Source of the DNA: JAAYLC01 sp964636665
GTDB taxonomy: Bacteria; Bacteroidota; Bacteroidia; Flavobacteriales; Flavobacteriaceae
Assembly (NCBI GenBank): GCA_964636665.1
Contig: CAZWVT010000037.1
Span: 1-19,902, forward strand
DNA length: 19,902 bases
Direction of reading: 5' to 3'
Shown: in pieces, positions 7,722-14,541 of the stretch
Layout of the letters: each line of letters begins with the position of its first letter
How positions within the stretch are numbered: the first letter of the stretch is position 1
Program-made: the position numbers and the translations under genes
Notes under the pieces: model-generated
What the model saw: only the letters and a program-made list of their open reading frames with translations
Databases searched by the model: none
Told to the model about the DNA's origin: nothing

Positions 7722-8717
7722 CTAATTTCCCCACATTCTTTTCCATAAATCTGAAAGCACTTTTTGGGCATCTCTACCGTCTTTGACTTCTTCGGAAATA
7801 CGAACCCCCGAATCGGTTTCTTCTATCAAATAACTGAAAGCATACCTTTTAGTCTCCGGATTTACTGAAAGTTGCCCGAATCGCAAATCATTTAAATACA
7901 CCTCGCCGTTTTTAATTAAAATAGTGTACCAATTATCAGTAATCTTAATCAGTCGCTGAACCAAAGGGTCATTAGCCAAATTACCAAGCGCTTCGTGATT
8001 TTTCGGATGTTCGTAAAATTGAACCGATTGCGTATCGAAAAAGGAATAATAACCTATCAAAAAAGCATCCTCGGTTTCTACATTCGCAATCCACATTATC
8101 GAATTTAACGGACTTGGTTTTACCATTAACCCGCTATGAGAAATCTCCTGAGTTTTTAGTTCATTCTTAAACTTTACGAATGCAATACCTTTTAAAATGA
8201 TAGTTAAACACAAATATGAAGTACTGACAATCAATCCGAGGTTGTTGAATTTTCTGCGTTTCGGATTGTCTTTCCGATGAAATGCCGCAATGAGCAAGAA
8301 AATTAAGAATGGAATGGTATAAAGCGGATCGATTACAAAAATATTTTTGTATTCCAGGCGAATATCCAGAGGCCAAAAAAGCTGTGTTCCCCAAGTGGTA
8401 TGCGCATCTAATAGCGCGTGCGTTACAAAACACGAAAACCAAAACAACCACCATTGTTTTAACGTGGCGCGTTTGTCCCAAAGGGAGCATAGCCAGCCAA
8501 ATAACAGTCCGAAACTGATTGCAAAAACAATTGAATGTGTAAAACCTCTGTGAATTTCTAACGCGGTAACCGTGTCGGTAAAGAATTGTGCGGCAACGTC
8601 CAAATCCGGAATGGTGCCTCCGATAGCACCTAACAGCATTGCTTTATTTCCTATTTTTCTACCCAGTACAGCTTCTCCGACCGCAGCCCCAAGAACAATT
8701 TGAGTGATTGAGTCCAT
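7722..8717 (-). CDS. YdjM-like inner-membrane metal-dependent hydrolase (DUF457 family)
   Basis: A 331-residue membrane protein of the YdjM/DUF457 family, called metal-dependent hydrolases from conserved His and Asp residues; no substrate is established. It begins with the family start MDSITQIVLGAA and has PDLD at 37-40, HRGFTHS at 56-62 and HALLDAHTTWG at 100-110, the residues expected to hold the metal. Membrane segments lie at about 60-80, 88-105, 127-147 and 160-180. Residues about 190-331 form a soluble tail rich in beta-strand pattern. The ATG at 8717 lies only five bases past a -7 box, so the transcript may have almost no leader. The first seven codons lie inside the 76-bp repeat also found at 9550-9625. 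Confidence 0.88.
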   Translation of the reverse strand: MDSITQIVLGAAVGEAVLGRKIGNKAMLLGAIGGTIPDLDVAAQFFTDTVTALEIHRGFTHSIVFAISFGLLFGWLCSLWDKRATLKQWWLFWFSCFVTHALLDAHTTWGTQLFWPLDIRLEYKNIFVIDPLYTIPFLIFLLIAAFHRKDNPKRRKFNNLGLIVSTSYLCLTIILKGIAFVKFKNELKTQEISHSGLMVKPSPLNSIMWIANVETEDAFLIGYYSFFDTQSVQFYEHPKNHEALGNLANDPLVQRLIKITDNWYTILIKNGEVYLNDLRFGQLSVNPETKRYAFSYLIEETDSGVRISEEVKDGRDAQKVLSDLWKRMWGN

Positions 8718-8773
8718 AGCCGCAAAATTAGTCGATAATCTTCATTTTCTTCAATAAAAATGAGGCATTCATG
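8698..8773. repeat. 76-bp direct repeat, copy A
   Basis: It matches 9550-9625 at a constant offset of 852 with four mismatches (8712, 8718, 8719, 8721), all around the start codon and spacer. It holds the first 20 coding bases of the YdjM-like gene, a TAATTTTG box and a copy of the last 14 codons plus stop of the MutS-like gene (MNASFLLKKMKIID). Its identity with copy B is read base by base. Confidence 0.95.
8723..8754 (-). promoter_or_regulatory. Candidate promoter of the YdjM-like gene inside repeat copy A
   Basis: On the minus strand TTG (8754-8752), 21-base spacer, TAATTTTG (8730-8723). The -7 box begins with the TAA stop of the MutS-like gene tail and ends five bases before the ATG, so the transcript would be nearly leaderless. 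Confidence 0.5.
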
Positions 8774-8920
8774 GTTCGACCGACAACTTTTTCCAACATA
8801 TGGCCAAAATAAAATATGAAGGTATGATTTCTCCGTCAAAACAATGGTTTTTTATTTCGAAAAATTGCAACTGAAATACAGATTGTCCTGTCGGGTTTTA
8901 TGGTTTCTATGGAGATATTG

Positions 8921-8928
8921 TATATTTG
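8921..8928 (+). promoter_or_regulatory. Putative -7 box for the inserted lipoprotein gene
   Basis: TATATTTG, an exact TAnnTTTG match 28 bases before the ATG at 8957. There is no TTG at the usual upstream distance. Confidence 0.45.
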
Positions 8929-8956
8929 CAGCATTGTACAACTTTAATTAACTAAC

Positions 8957-9499
8957 ATGAACAAAATTTCATTTATTTTCATTTTAACTTTTTCTTTGTT
9001 TTTATTATCGTGTTCAAGCGATGACGACAATACAGTGGACTTGCCTAATTTAGGTTCTGTTGCCATTGCGCTGAGTGGCGATATAGAGGGCAATAGAACA
9101 GGGGTAGCTGATTTTTCCTTTCTTGATTTAGGAAGCATGCAAACGTGGGAATTGTCATTCAATGACTTCGGTCCCCAGACTTTCAGTCTTAATCTAATGT
9201 TGACAGATTTGGAATCAGTTTTACGACCTGCACCGGGAACCTACGAAATTGGATTTGATGCTCTAGACCCGAATGTTTTCTTTGGGGATTTTACAGATAT
9301 CCCAAACGGTGATTTTCTTGGAGCAGTAGAGTATGATACTTTTGAAAAAGGAGGTACGCTCACCATTGAAACATCGACTGACGAAAAAGTCACAGGACAT
9401 TTTGAATTCGCCGCTGATTCAAGAGATGACGATTTCGAGATAATAGGAACTGTATTTATTACCGGGAATTTTGAAGCGCTAAATCGAAGGTCTCTATGA
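8957..9499 (+). CDS. Small lipoprotein of unknown function in a repeat-flanked insert
   Basis: A 180-residue lipoprotein. The signal peptide ends in a lipobox (LLSC, Cys19), and the mature protein begins CSSDDDN, the acidic start common in Bacteroidota lipoproteins and linked to surface export. The body is rich in Asp, Gly and Phe with beta-strand pattern and few charged-basic residues (for example PAPGTYEIGFDALDPN and GGTLTIETSTDEKVTGHFEF). It recalls small beta-sandwich lipoproteins of this phylum, but I recognise no named family. It has its own -7 box and terminator, and is the only gene on the 852-bp unit bounded by the 76-bp direct repeats, on the strand opposite to the genes on either side. 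This suggests arrival as a self-contained cassette. Confidence 0.85.
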   Translation: MNKISFIFILTFSLFLLSCSSDDDNTVDLPNLGSVAIALSGDIEGNRTGVADFSFLDLGSMQTWELSFNDFGPQTFSLNLMLTDLESVLRPAPGTYEIGFDALDPNVFFGDFTDIPNGDFLGAVEYDTFEKGGTLTIETSTDEKVTGHFEFAADSRDDDFEIIGTVFITGNFEALNRRSL

Positions 9500-9517
9500 T
9501 TAGTTATAGAAACAATA

Positions 9518-9547
9518 AAAAAGCGTGGATACAATTCCGCGCTTTTT
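9518..9547. terminator. Intrinsic terminator shared by the lipoprotein gene and the MutS-like gene
   Basis: AAAAAGCGTGG (9518-9528) pairs with CCGCGCTTTTT (9537-9547) with one T-G pair around an 8-base loop. The G/C core flanked by A5 and T5 tracts fits a bidirectional terminator between these convergent genes. Confidence 0.85.
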
Positions 9548-9569
9548 ATATTTGAGTGATTGAATCCAT
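9546..9569 (-). pseudogene. Seven-codon relic of the YdjM-like gene start (MDSITQI, then stop)
   Basis: Repeat copy B contains ATG (9569-9567) and the codons for MDSITQI, identical in protein to the start of the gene at 8717, then TAA (9548-9546) directly outside the repeat. It keeps the upstream TAATTTTG box (9582-9575) and a TTG at 9606-9604, so a promoter may still fire towards the terminator at 9518-9547. It is a leftover of the duplication, not a gene in use. Confidence 0.75.
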
Positions 9570-9625
9570 GCCGGCAAAATTAGTCGATAATCTTCATTTT
9601 CTTCAATAAAAATGAGGCATTCATG
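9550..9625. repeat. 76-bp direct repeat, copy B
   Basis: Partner of 8698-8773 (72 of 76 bases equal). Here the MutS-like tail is joined to its full gene, while the YdjM-like start is cut off after codon seven. The two copies bound 776 bp of unique sequence. Confidence 0.95.
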
Positions 9626-11352
9626 TTTTTACAGATGCCTTTTTTAAGGGTGTAATCAAAAAAGAGTTCGTCGTTGATAATTTCGGCATCAAAATAATAA
9701 TTTTTGATGTCGGAAAGTTCATTTTCAAGTTCACAAAGGCTTAAATCATGTGTCGCAATAATGCCTGTTGAATTTCCGGAGACCAATTTTTCTACAAACT
9801 TTTTGGAACCAATCGCTTTGTCTGTGCTGTTCGTGCCTTTTAGAATCTCATCGAGAATGATGAAATATTCATCGGTTTCAATTTGACTGACTATGAATTT
9901 TAATCGTTTTAATTCGCTGAAAAAGTAGGATTCATCATCCGTAAGGCTGTCTGTAGTTCTCATACTGGTAATCAGTTTGATCGGGCGATATCGCATTTCG
10001 GTGGCACAGACCGGAAGACCGACATTTCCCATTGCCAGAAGCAAGGAAACGGTTCGCAAAAAAGTACTTTTTCCGGCCATATTGGCACCGGTAATGATAA
10101 AAAATTGTTCTTTGTTTATTGAAAAATCATTGCGAATCATCGTTTTGGGATTTAACAACGGATGTCCGGCTTTTTTAACCGACAAGATTTTCTTGTCTTG
10201 CGTGATTATTGGAAAAATATAAGAAGGATGATTAAAGGTAAAGTTTCCTAAAGAATTGAAAGCATCAAAAAAGATGATGGTTTCAAACCAAGCTTGCACG
10301 TTTTCGCCGTATGTGTCAATCCATTTTTCAATGTTCCGGCTTTGATGAACATCCCACAATAAAAAACCGTTTCCAAAGATTCCGAAAATCATATTGCTCC
10401 GCTGATCCAACGCATCGAGATGACGAGCGAACTGTTTAAGAGCGCTTGAAGCTTTGATTGAATCAGCATGTATTTGAGCTTTCCTTTGATTTAAAAGTGT
10501 TGACGTAAAGGAGTTTTTTTCAATTTCATAAATCAATTTTTCAAATTGCTGAAAAGTAGATTGGATTCCCGAAACATCAGATCCCAACTGATTTACACGG
10601 CTTAAATACCTGCCGCTAATTAACAAGCCCAACCCAAACCAGGCTGCGACCAAATAACCCGAAACCAAACTACTGAAATAAGCAACAATCAAAATAACGG
10701 AAATGCTCGAAAAAATATGTGAAATCAGTTTCATGCTCTTAGGTACAAAGCTTTTATAATCGTTCATCCATTTGCTGATGAATTTGGTTGAAACGTCAGT
10801 TTTTACAAGGGAAGCAATAGAAGAAAAATAAAGTCTCCACTCGGACATTTCTGATAATTCTTTAATGGCTTTTTGTTTTTCTTCAATATCGGTGATGTTA
10901 TTTTCCGATAACAATTGCGCCAAATAATCAGAACCTTCAGGCAATTCGGTACGGTTTAAATATTGAAAAAAAGATTTTTTTCCAAAAAGATCGATGTCTT
11001 CACTGTAAAAATGCAACGGGTTTTTATACTTTTCGCCGTCCGGCAAGTTTTCGTAATTTCCTTTTAAAACTTCAAGTTCGGTTTCATTTTTGGAAATTAA
11101 AGCAGTTAATAAATCGCGTTGATGTGAAATTTTAGAATGACGAAGTACCAGAAAAATAAAACTTAAAACACCTAAAGAAGCAATAATTCCCAATCCGATT
11201 TTATGTTGCCACAACACATAAATCCCAATAACCGTTGCTAAAAATACCGTCAAACGAAGAATGGAGGACAAAGCAAGTTTTCTTTTTACAGTTTGTAATT
11301 TGTCGGAATGAAGTGCAATTTGATTTTTATAAAATTCAGCGGGATGGGTCAT
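9580..11352 (-). CDS. Membrane-anchored MutS-family ATPase
   Basis: A 590-residue protein with the MutS core and ATPase domains but no mismatch-recognition domain I. Residues about 31-70 hold two membrane helices and about 211-246 two more. The C-terminal ATPase has Walker A GANMAGKST (422-430), DDESYFFSEL (472-481), Walker B YFIILDE (496-502), GTNSTDK and the H-loop ATHD (533-536), all typical of MutS domain V. Without domain I and with membrane anchors, a role in classical mismatch repair is unlikely; the function of this Bacteroidota branch is not known to me. The gene follows the YjbR-like gene after 80 bp and ends in a terminator shared with the lipoprotein gene. Its stop codon lies in the 76-bp repeat, and its last 14 codons are duplicated at 8723-8773. 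Confidence 0.9.
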   Translation of the reverse strand: MTHPAEFYKNQIALHSDKLQTVKRKLALSSILRLTVFLATVIGIYVLWQHKIGLGIIASLGVLSFIFLVLRHSKISHQRDLLTALISKNETELEVLKGNYENLPDGEKYKNPLHFYSEDIDLFGKKSFFQYLNRTELPEGSDYLAQLLSENNITDIEEKQKAIKELSEMSEWRLYFSSIASLVKTDVSTKFISKWMNDYKSFVPKSMKLISHIFSSISVILIVAYFSSLVSGYLVAAWFGLGLLISGRYLSRVNQLGSDVSGIQSTFQQFEKLIYEIEKNSFTSTLLNQRKAQIHADSIKASSALKQFARHLDALDQRSNMIFGIFGNGFLLWDVHQSRNIEKWIDTYGENVQAWFETIIFFDAFNSLGNFTFNHPSYIFPIITQDKKILSVKKAGHPLLNPKTMIRNDFSINKEQFFIITGANMAGKSTFLRTVSLLLAMGNVGLPVCATEMRYRPIKLITSMRTTDSLTDDESYFFSELKRLKFIVSQIETDEYFIILDEILKGTNSTDKAIGSKKFVEKLVSGNSTGIIATHDLSLCELENELSDIKNYYFDAEIINDELFFDYTLKKGICKNMNASFLLKKMKIID

Positions 11353-11432
11353 ATTGTATTGTTGTCAATGCTTAAGCGAAAGTCGAATTTTTGATTCAAA
11401 CTACAAAGAAATTAAACGTTGTAAAAAACTTA

Positions 11433-11789
11433 TTATTTGTCGAGAAGGGATGCTTGAATCTTTCTAGACAATTTTTCAAATACCAATTGATACGAATGGT
11501 CTATGAGGTTGCAAACCAAAGTTTCCGGAAGCTGTTCTATTTCTATAGTGTTCCAATGTTTTTTGTTCATATGATAGCCCGGTCGAATCAGCATAGGAAA
11601 TTCTTCACGAAGTTCAACAGCGCGCTCGGGATTACATTTTAAATTGGCAGTTGCCGGAAATGAATCCAGAGACAGTAATGCAAAGACCTTTTCGCCAACT
11701 TTAAATACAAGCGTTTCTTCCCCAAACGGAAAAGATTCTGTTGCTCTGTTTTTTTGCAGACAATAATTGCGAAAACTTTCTATGTTCAT
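11433..11789 (-). CDS. MmcQ/YjbR family protein
   Basis: A 118-residue protein of the MmcQ/YjbR family (CyaY-like fold, often listed as DNA-binding without firm evidence of function). The pattern fits from the start: MNIESFRNYCLQKNRATESFPFGEETLVFKVGEK is read as helix then strands, followed by NLKCNPERAVELREEFP, PGYHMNKKHWNTI and the closing helices LIDHSYQLVFEKLSRK. The length is usual. It starts 18 bases after the cyclase-family stop and precedes the MutS-like gene by 80 bases on the same strand, so the three may be co-transcribed. An exact -7 box overlapping the cyclase stop codon may provide an internal promoter. Confidence 0.9.
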   Translation of the reverse strand: MNIESFRNYCLQKNRATESFPFGEETLVFKVGEKVFALLSLDSFPATANLKCNPERAVELREEFPMLIRPGYHMNKKHWNTIEIEQLPETLVCNLIDHSYQLVFEKLSRKIQASLLDK

Positions 11790-11802
11790 AAGCTTAAAAG
11801 GA

Positions 11803-11810
11803 CAAATTTA
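11803..11810 (-). promoter_or_regulatory. Putative internal -7 box for the YjbR-like gene
   Basis: TAAATTTG on the minus strand; its TAA is the stop codon of the cyclase-family gene. It ends 14 bases before the ATG at 11789. No TTG is found upstream at the usual distance. Confidence 0.35.
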
Positions 11811-12560
11811 GTTTTTTATGAGCGGATAAATTACAGGTCTGCTCGGACTTGCATCATTTTCAAAGGGAGCAACTTGTAGGTTTAATAAATACAAACCGTC
11901 TTCCACAGCATCGGAAACATAAATCATTTCCGTAATCGTGGCTTCTTTTCGAGGGGCATCAGGATAATTCCAAAAAGCTTTATGTGCAGCCAGTTTGCCG
12001 CCATCGTGTTCTTTATCGACTGAAGGCAAATCGATGAGTAAATGTTTAATCCCGAAATCTTTTAGACAATGTGCCGCTTCCTCAGAAAGATACGGCCAAT
12101 CAGAACCGGTCCATAGTTTGCTTTTTTTGGAAATGTTATTCGGCAGTGTTCTGATAATCAATGATTCGGGTGTGGAATTCTTAAAATCGGATGGAATGGA
12201 ATTCATCGTAATTACTTTCTCATTTCCAATTTCTTCAGGAGTGACAGATATAAGTTTTGCAAGAAAAAAGAAGTTTTTCAGAGAATCATTTACAGATATA
12301 AATTCCTCGGAAATATGACCGTAGTTTTCCGTATGTGTTCCGTGAGCGTGTGGACTGAATGCGATGTTGTTAAAATTTATGGAAGCACCTTCACTAACTT
12401 TTCCAATCCAACTTCCCATTTTTACAGGTTCGATAACAGGTTGGTTTTGATGCCAAGCACGCGGATTTTCATCGGAATTTGTCAATGGAATGGAAAGATC
12501 GGCAGGCTTTGATAAATCAACGGTATGATTTTGATTGTCAATAGAAATAGTCATTTTCAT
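11808..12560 (-). CDS. Cyclase-family (kynurenine formamidase-like fold) hydrolase
   Basis: A 250-residue protein of the cyclase family, metal-dependent hydrolases that include kynurenine formamidase. The family core appears as SPHAHGTHTENYGH at residues 69-82. The canonical motif is HxGTHxDxPxH; here the first His position is Ala with His on either side, Asp is Glu (78) and Pro is Tyr, so the metal site is of a divergent subfamily. The later segments TGSDWPYLSEEAAHCLKDFG and LLIDLPSVDKEHDGG also fit the fold. No kynurenine-pathway gene is near, so I do not infer that activity. It is the first gene of the minus-strand group with the YjbR-like and MutS-like genes. The start may be ATG 12560 or ATG 12554. 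Confidence 0.88.
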   Translation of the reverse strand: MKMTISIDNQNHTVDLSKPADLSIPLTNSDENPRAWHQNQPVIEPVKMGSWIGKVSEGASINFNNIAFSPHAHGTHTENYGHISEEFISVNDSLKNFFFLAKLISVTPEEIGNEKVITMNSIPSDFKNSTPESLIIRTLPNNISKKSKLWTGSDWPYLSEEAAHCLKDFGIKHLLIDLPSVDKEHDGGKLAAHKAFWNYPDAPRKEATITEMIYVSDAVEDGLYLLNLQVAPFENDASPSRPVIYPLIKN

Positions 12561-12606
12561 AAAGTCGGAATTACAAGAATTTCAGTTTTGGAAATATCGG
12601 ATTTTT

Positions 12607-12625
12607 ATTTGAAATAACTTCAAAT
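12607..12625. repeat. 7-bp inverted repeat in the divergent cyclase/MarC intergenic region
   Basis: ATTTGAA (12607-12613), 5-base spacer, TTCAAAT (12619-12625). It lies upstream of both genes and could be an operator, but such A/T palindromes arise easily by chance. Confidence 0.3.
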
Positions 12626-12632
12626 CATTTAA

Positions 12633-12662
12633 TTGAAATCGAATAATTATTAATTAAATTTG
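12633..12662 (+). promoter_or_regulatory. Candidate promoter of the MarC-family gene
   Basis: TTG (12633-12635), 19-base spacer, TAAATTTG (12655-12662): both elements and spacing fit the Bacteroidota consensus. Transcription would start near 12669, which favours ATG 12684 over the in-frame TTG at 12675. Confidence 0.65.
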
Positions 12663-12683
12663 CCCGCATTTTAATTGTATTTT

Positions 12684-13319
12684 ATGGAACCGGGTGGTCT
12701 TTTTAGTTTTGCCATTACCGCATTTACGGGGTTCTTTGCCATTATGAATCCTGTGGTAAATCTGCCGGTTTACTTGAGTTTGGTTGAAGGTGCCGGCCCG
12801 GAAGAAGAACGTATTGTCCAAAAACGTTCGGTGTTTACAGCCTTTTTAATAGTAACTGCTTTTATCGTTTTAGGGAAAATAATTTTTAGTCTTTTCGGAT
12901 TGACAGTTCCCGCTTTTAAAATTGCCGGGGGAATTCTGATTTTTTTGGCAGGAACGGATATGGTACGTTCCAAGGACAGAAAAGGCGTAGATAAAATGAA
13001 ACCCACAATTTTTAATGAAAGTATTGCGATTTCTCCACTTGCTACGCCATTAATGGCAGGTCCGGGAAGCATTGTAACCGCTATGACTTTCGTTTCCGAT
13101 AAAAATTGGATGTATATGGGGATTGCAATCCTCGCTTTCGGAATTGTATGTCTGATGCACTTACTTGCTTTTAGAATGAGCAGCCTGATTGTCGCGCGAA
13201 TCGGGAAGAATGTAATTACCGTTTTTGGAAGAATCATGGGATTGATTATTGCCGTAATCGGAACGAGTATGGTTATCGACGGTATCCAATTGGCAATGAC
13301 CGTGACGCCACCGCTTTAA
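12684..13319 (+). CDS. MarC-family integral membrane protein
   Basis: A 211-residue protein with about six membrane segments. The family signature is clear: AIMNPVVNLPVYLSL near residue 20, a second-half FNESIAISPLATPLMAGPGSI with the MarC loop, and GRIMGLIIAVIGTSMVIDG at the end. MarC proteins (UPF0056) are inner-membrane proteins of unsettled function; the old link of E. coli MarC with antibiotic resistance was not upheld, so I leave the gene unnamed. It has its own promoter. Its stop (TAA 13317-13319) overlaps the stop of convergent hemW by bases 13316-13319. The in-frame TTG at 12675 would add only MYF. Confidence 0.92.
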   Translation: MEPGGLFSFAITAFTGFFAIMNPVVNLPVYLSLVEGAGPEEERIVQKRSVFTAFLIVTAFIVLGKIIFSLFGLTVPAFKIAGGILIFLAGTDMVRSKDRKGVDKMKPTIFNESIAISPLATPLMAGPGSIVTAMTFVSDKNWMYMGIAILAFGIVCLMHLLAFRMSSLIVARIGKNVITVFGRIMGLIIAVIGTSMVIDGIQLAMTVTPPL

Positions 13320-14446
13320 ACTTTAAATAAATCTGCTGAAAGCTTATCGCCTAAAAATTTTCCTGCTTTGGAAATTTTTAACGTTTGATTTTCAACAATC
13401 AACAATCCGGAATGGAGGTGGTTTTTAGCTTGTTCTAAAAGGTAAGTTTTGTAATTATTTCCGAATTTTTCTGTGATGTAATCCAAGGAAACGCCTTTGG
13501 CAGTTCTCAGGCCGGTCATAATGTATTCGTTGTAACGATCTTGAATTGTGAGGATTTCTTTTTCAGAAGGCAATACTCCTTGTTCTATGTTTTTGCAATA
13601 AATTGTGTTGTTCGAAACATTCCAACTGCGTGAATTTCCATTAAAACTATGTGCCGAAGGACCAATTCCCAAATAAGGAATTCCATCCCAATATGCGCTG
13701 TTGTTCTGGGATTCATAACCCGGCAAACAAAAATTTGAAAACTCATAATTCCGATAACCGTTTTGTTCCAACGTCTCACATAAAATTTCATAATGTCTTT
13801 TTGCCATTTCGTCATCAACGGGTTGGATTTTTCCGGTTTCTATGAATTTTTTTAAGGCTGTTCGTGGTTCTACAGTTAAAGCATAAGAAGAAATATGGGG
13901 GATTTCCATAGCGATGACTGTTTTGATATTTTCAAGCCAACGATTTTCGTTCATTCCGGGAATTCCATAAATCAAATCCACACTGACATTGTCAAAATAC
14001 GTTTTACTGTTTTTTAAACTTTGATGCGCTTGCGCTGTGTCATGCGCCCGATTCATCAGTTTTAAATCGTTGTCAAAAAAAGATTGTACGCCAATGCTCA
14101 ACCGATTGATTTTTGATTTTGAAAGAACTTTGATTTTTTCCAAGGTCAAATCATCGGGATTGGCTTCCAATGTGATTTCGGGAGATTCGGCGACCTGATA
14201 ATTTTTATAAATGGTATTGATGATGGAATCCAATTCTTCGGAAGTGAGCAAACTCGGTGTTCCGCCTCCGAAATAAATAGTTCGGACGGTTCCTGATAAC
14301 TCTGCTTTTCGCATTTCCAATTCTTTACACAAAGCCAAAACGATTTCCGGTTTTTTCTTCATTGACGTGGAAAAGTGAAAATCGCAATAATGACAAGCCT
14401 GCTTGCAAAAAGGAATGTGGATGTAAATACCAAAGGAGTGTTGCAT
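13316..14446 (-). CDS. hemW: HemW, radical SAM-family heme chaperone
   Basis: HemW binds heme and is thought to deliver it to membrane respiratory enzymes; it was formerly annotated as an oxygen-independent coproporphyrinogen oxidase. The protein is 376 residues. The 4Fe-4S motif CKQACHYC has Cys14, Cys18 and Cys21 (Cx3Cx2C), and residue 23 is Phe where HemN has its fourth Cys, which separates it from HemN. GGGTPS (60-65), LEANPDD, RLSIGVQSF and DLIYGIPG follow, then the HemW C-terminal domain. The HNxxYW motif, whose His is tied to heme binding in E. coli HemW, reads NNSAYW (248-253): His is replaced by Asn. A -7 box lies about 31 bases upstream. ruvC lies upstream on the same strand. Confidence 0.95.
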   Translation of the reverse strand: MQHSFGIYIHIPFCKQACHYCDFHFSTSMKKKPEIVLALCKELEMRKAELSGTVRTIYFGGGTPSLLTSEELDSIINTIYKNYQVAESPEITLEANPDDLTLEKIKVLSKSKINRLSIGVQSFFDNDLKLMNRAHDTAQAHQSLKNSKTYFDNVSVDLIYGIPGMNENRWLENIKTVIAMEIPHISSYALTVEPRTALKKFIETGKIQPVDDEMAKRHYEILCETLEQNGYRNYEFSNFCLPGYESQNNSAYWDGIPYLGIGPSAHSFNGNSRSWNVSNNTIYCKNIEQGVLPSEKEILTIQDRYNEYIMTGLRTAKGVSLDYITEKFGNNYKTYLLEQAKNHLHSGLLIVENQTLKISKAGKFLGDKLSADLFKV

Positions 14447-14477
14447 TTTCAGGAAACTAAAGATTTTCTGCGGAATG

Positions 14478-14485
14478 CAAATTTA
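14478..14485 (-). promoter_or_regulatory. Putative -7 box for hemW
   Basis: TAAATTTG on the minus strand, an exact TAnnTTTG match 31 bases before the hemW ATG. It lies just after the hairpin at 14493-14512, consistent with hemW having its own transcript. Confidence 0.45.
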
Positions 14486-14492
14486 CTGATAA

Positions 14493-14512
14493 AAACTCGG
14501 TTTTTTGAGTTT
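14493..14512 (-). terminator. Possible weak terminator after ruvC
   Basis: On the minus strand AAACTC, an 8-base loop and GAGTTT form a 6-bp stem that runs into five Ts. It lies 30 bases after the ruvC stop. The stem is short, so it may only attenuate. Confidence 0.4.
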
Positions 14513-14541
14513 GTGAAATGATCAAGGATAAGGAATCCGGT

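Noticed and set aside
8651..8839. A 62-codon minus-strand ORF across repeat copy A
   Set aside because: It is out of frame with both the YdjM-like gene and the MutS-like tail and crosses the insertion junction, so it is a chance frame.
8800..8874. A 24-codon ORF MAKIKYEG... as a real small gene
   Set aside because: It is short, has no promoter box or family match that I recognise, and sits at the cassette edge; kept only as a possible relic.
8698..9625. An IS element or integron cassette
   Set aside because: There is no transposase or integrase, no terminal inverted repeat and no attC-like structure; the repeats contain parts of the two host genes.
9580..11352. Naming the MutS-like gene mutS
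   Set aside because: It lacks the mismatch-recognition domain and has membrane helices, so classical mismatch repair is not supported.
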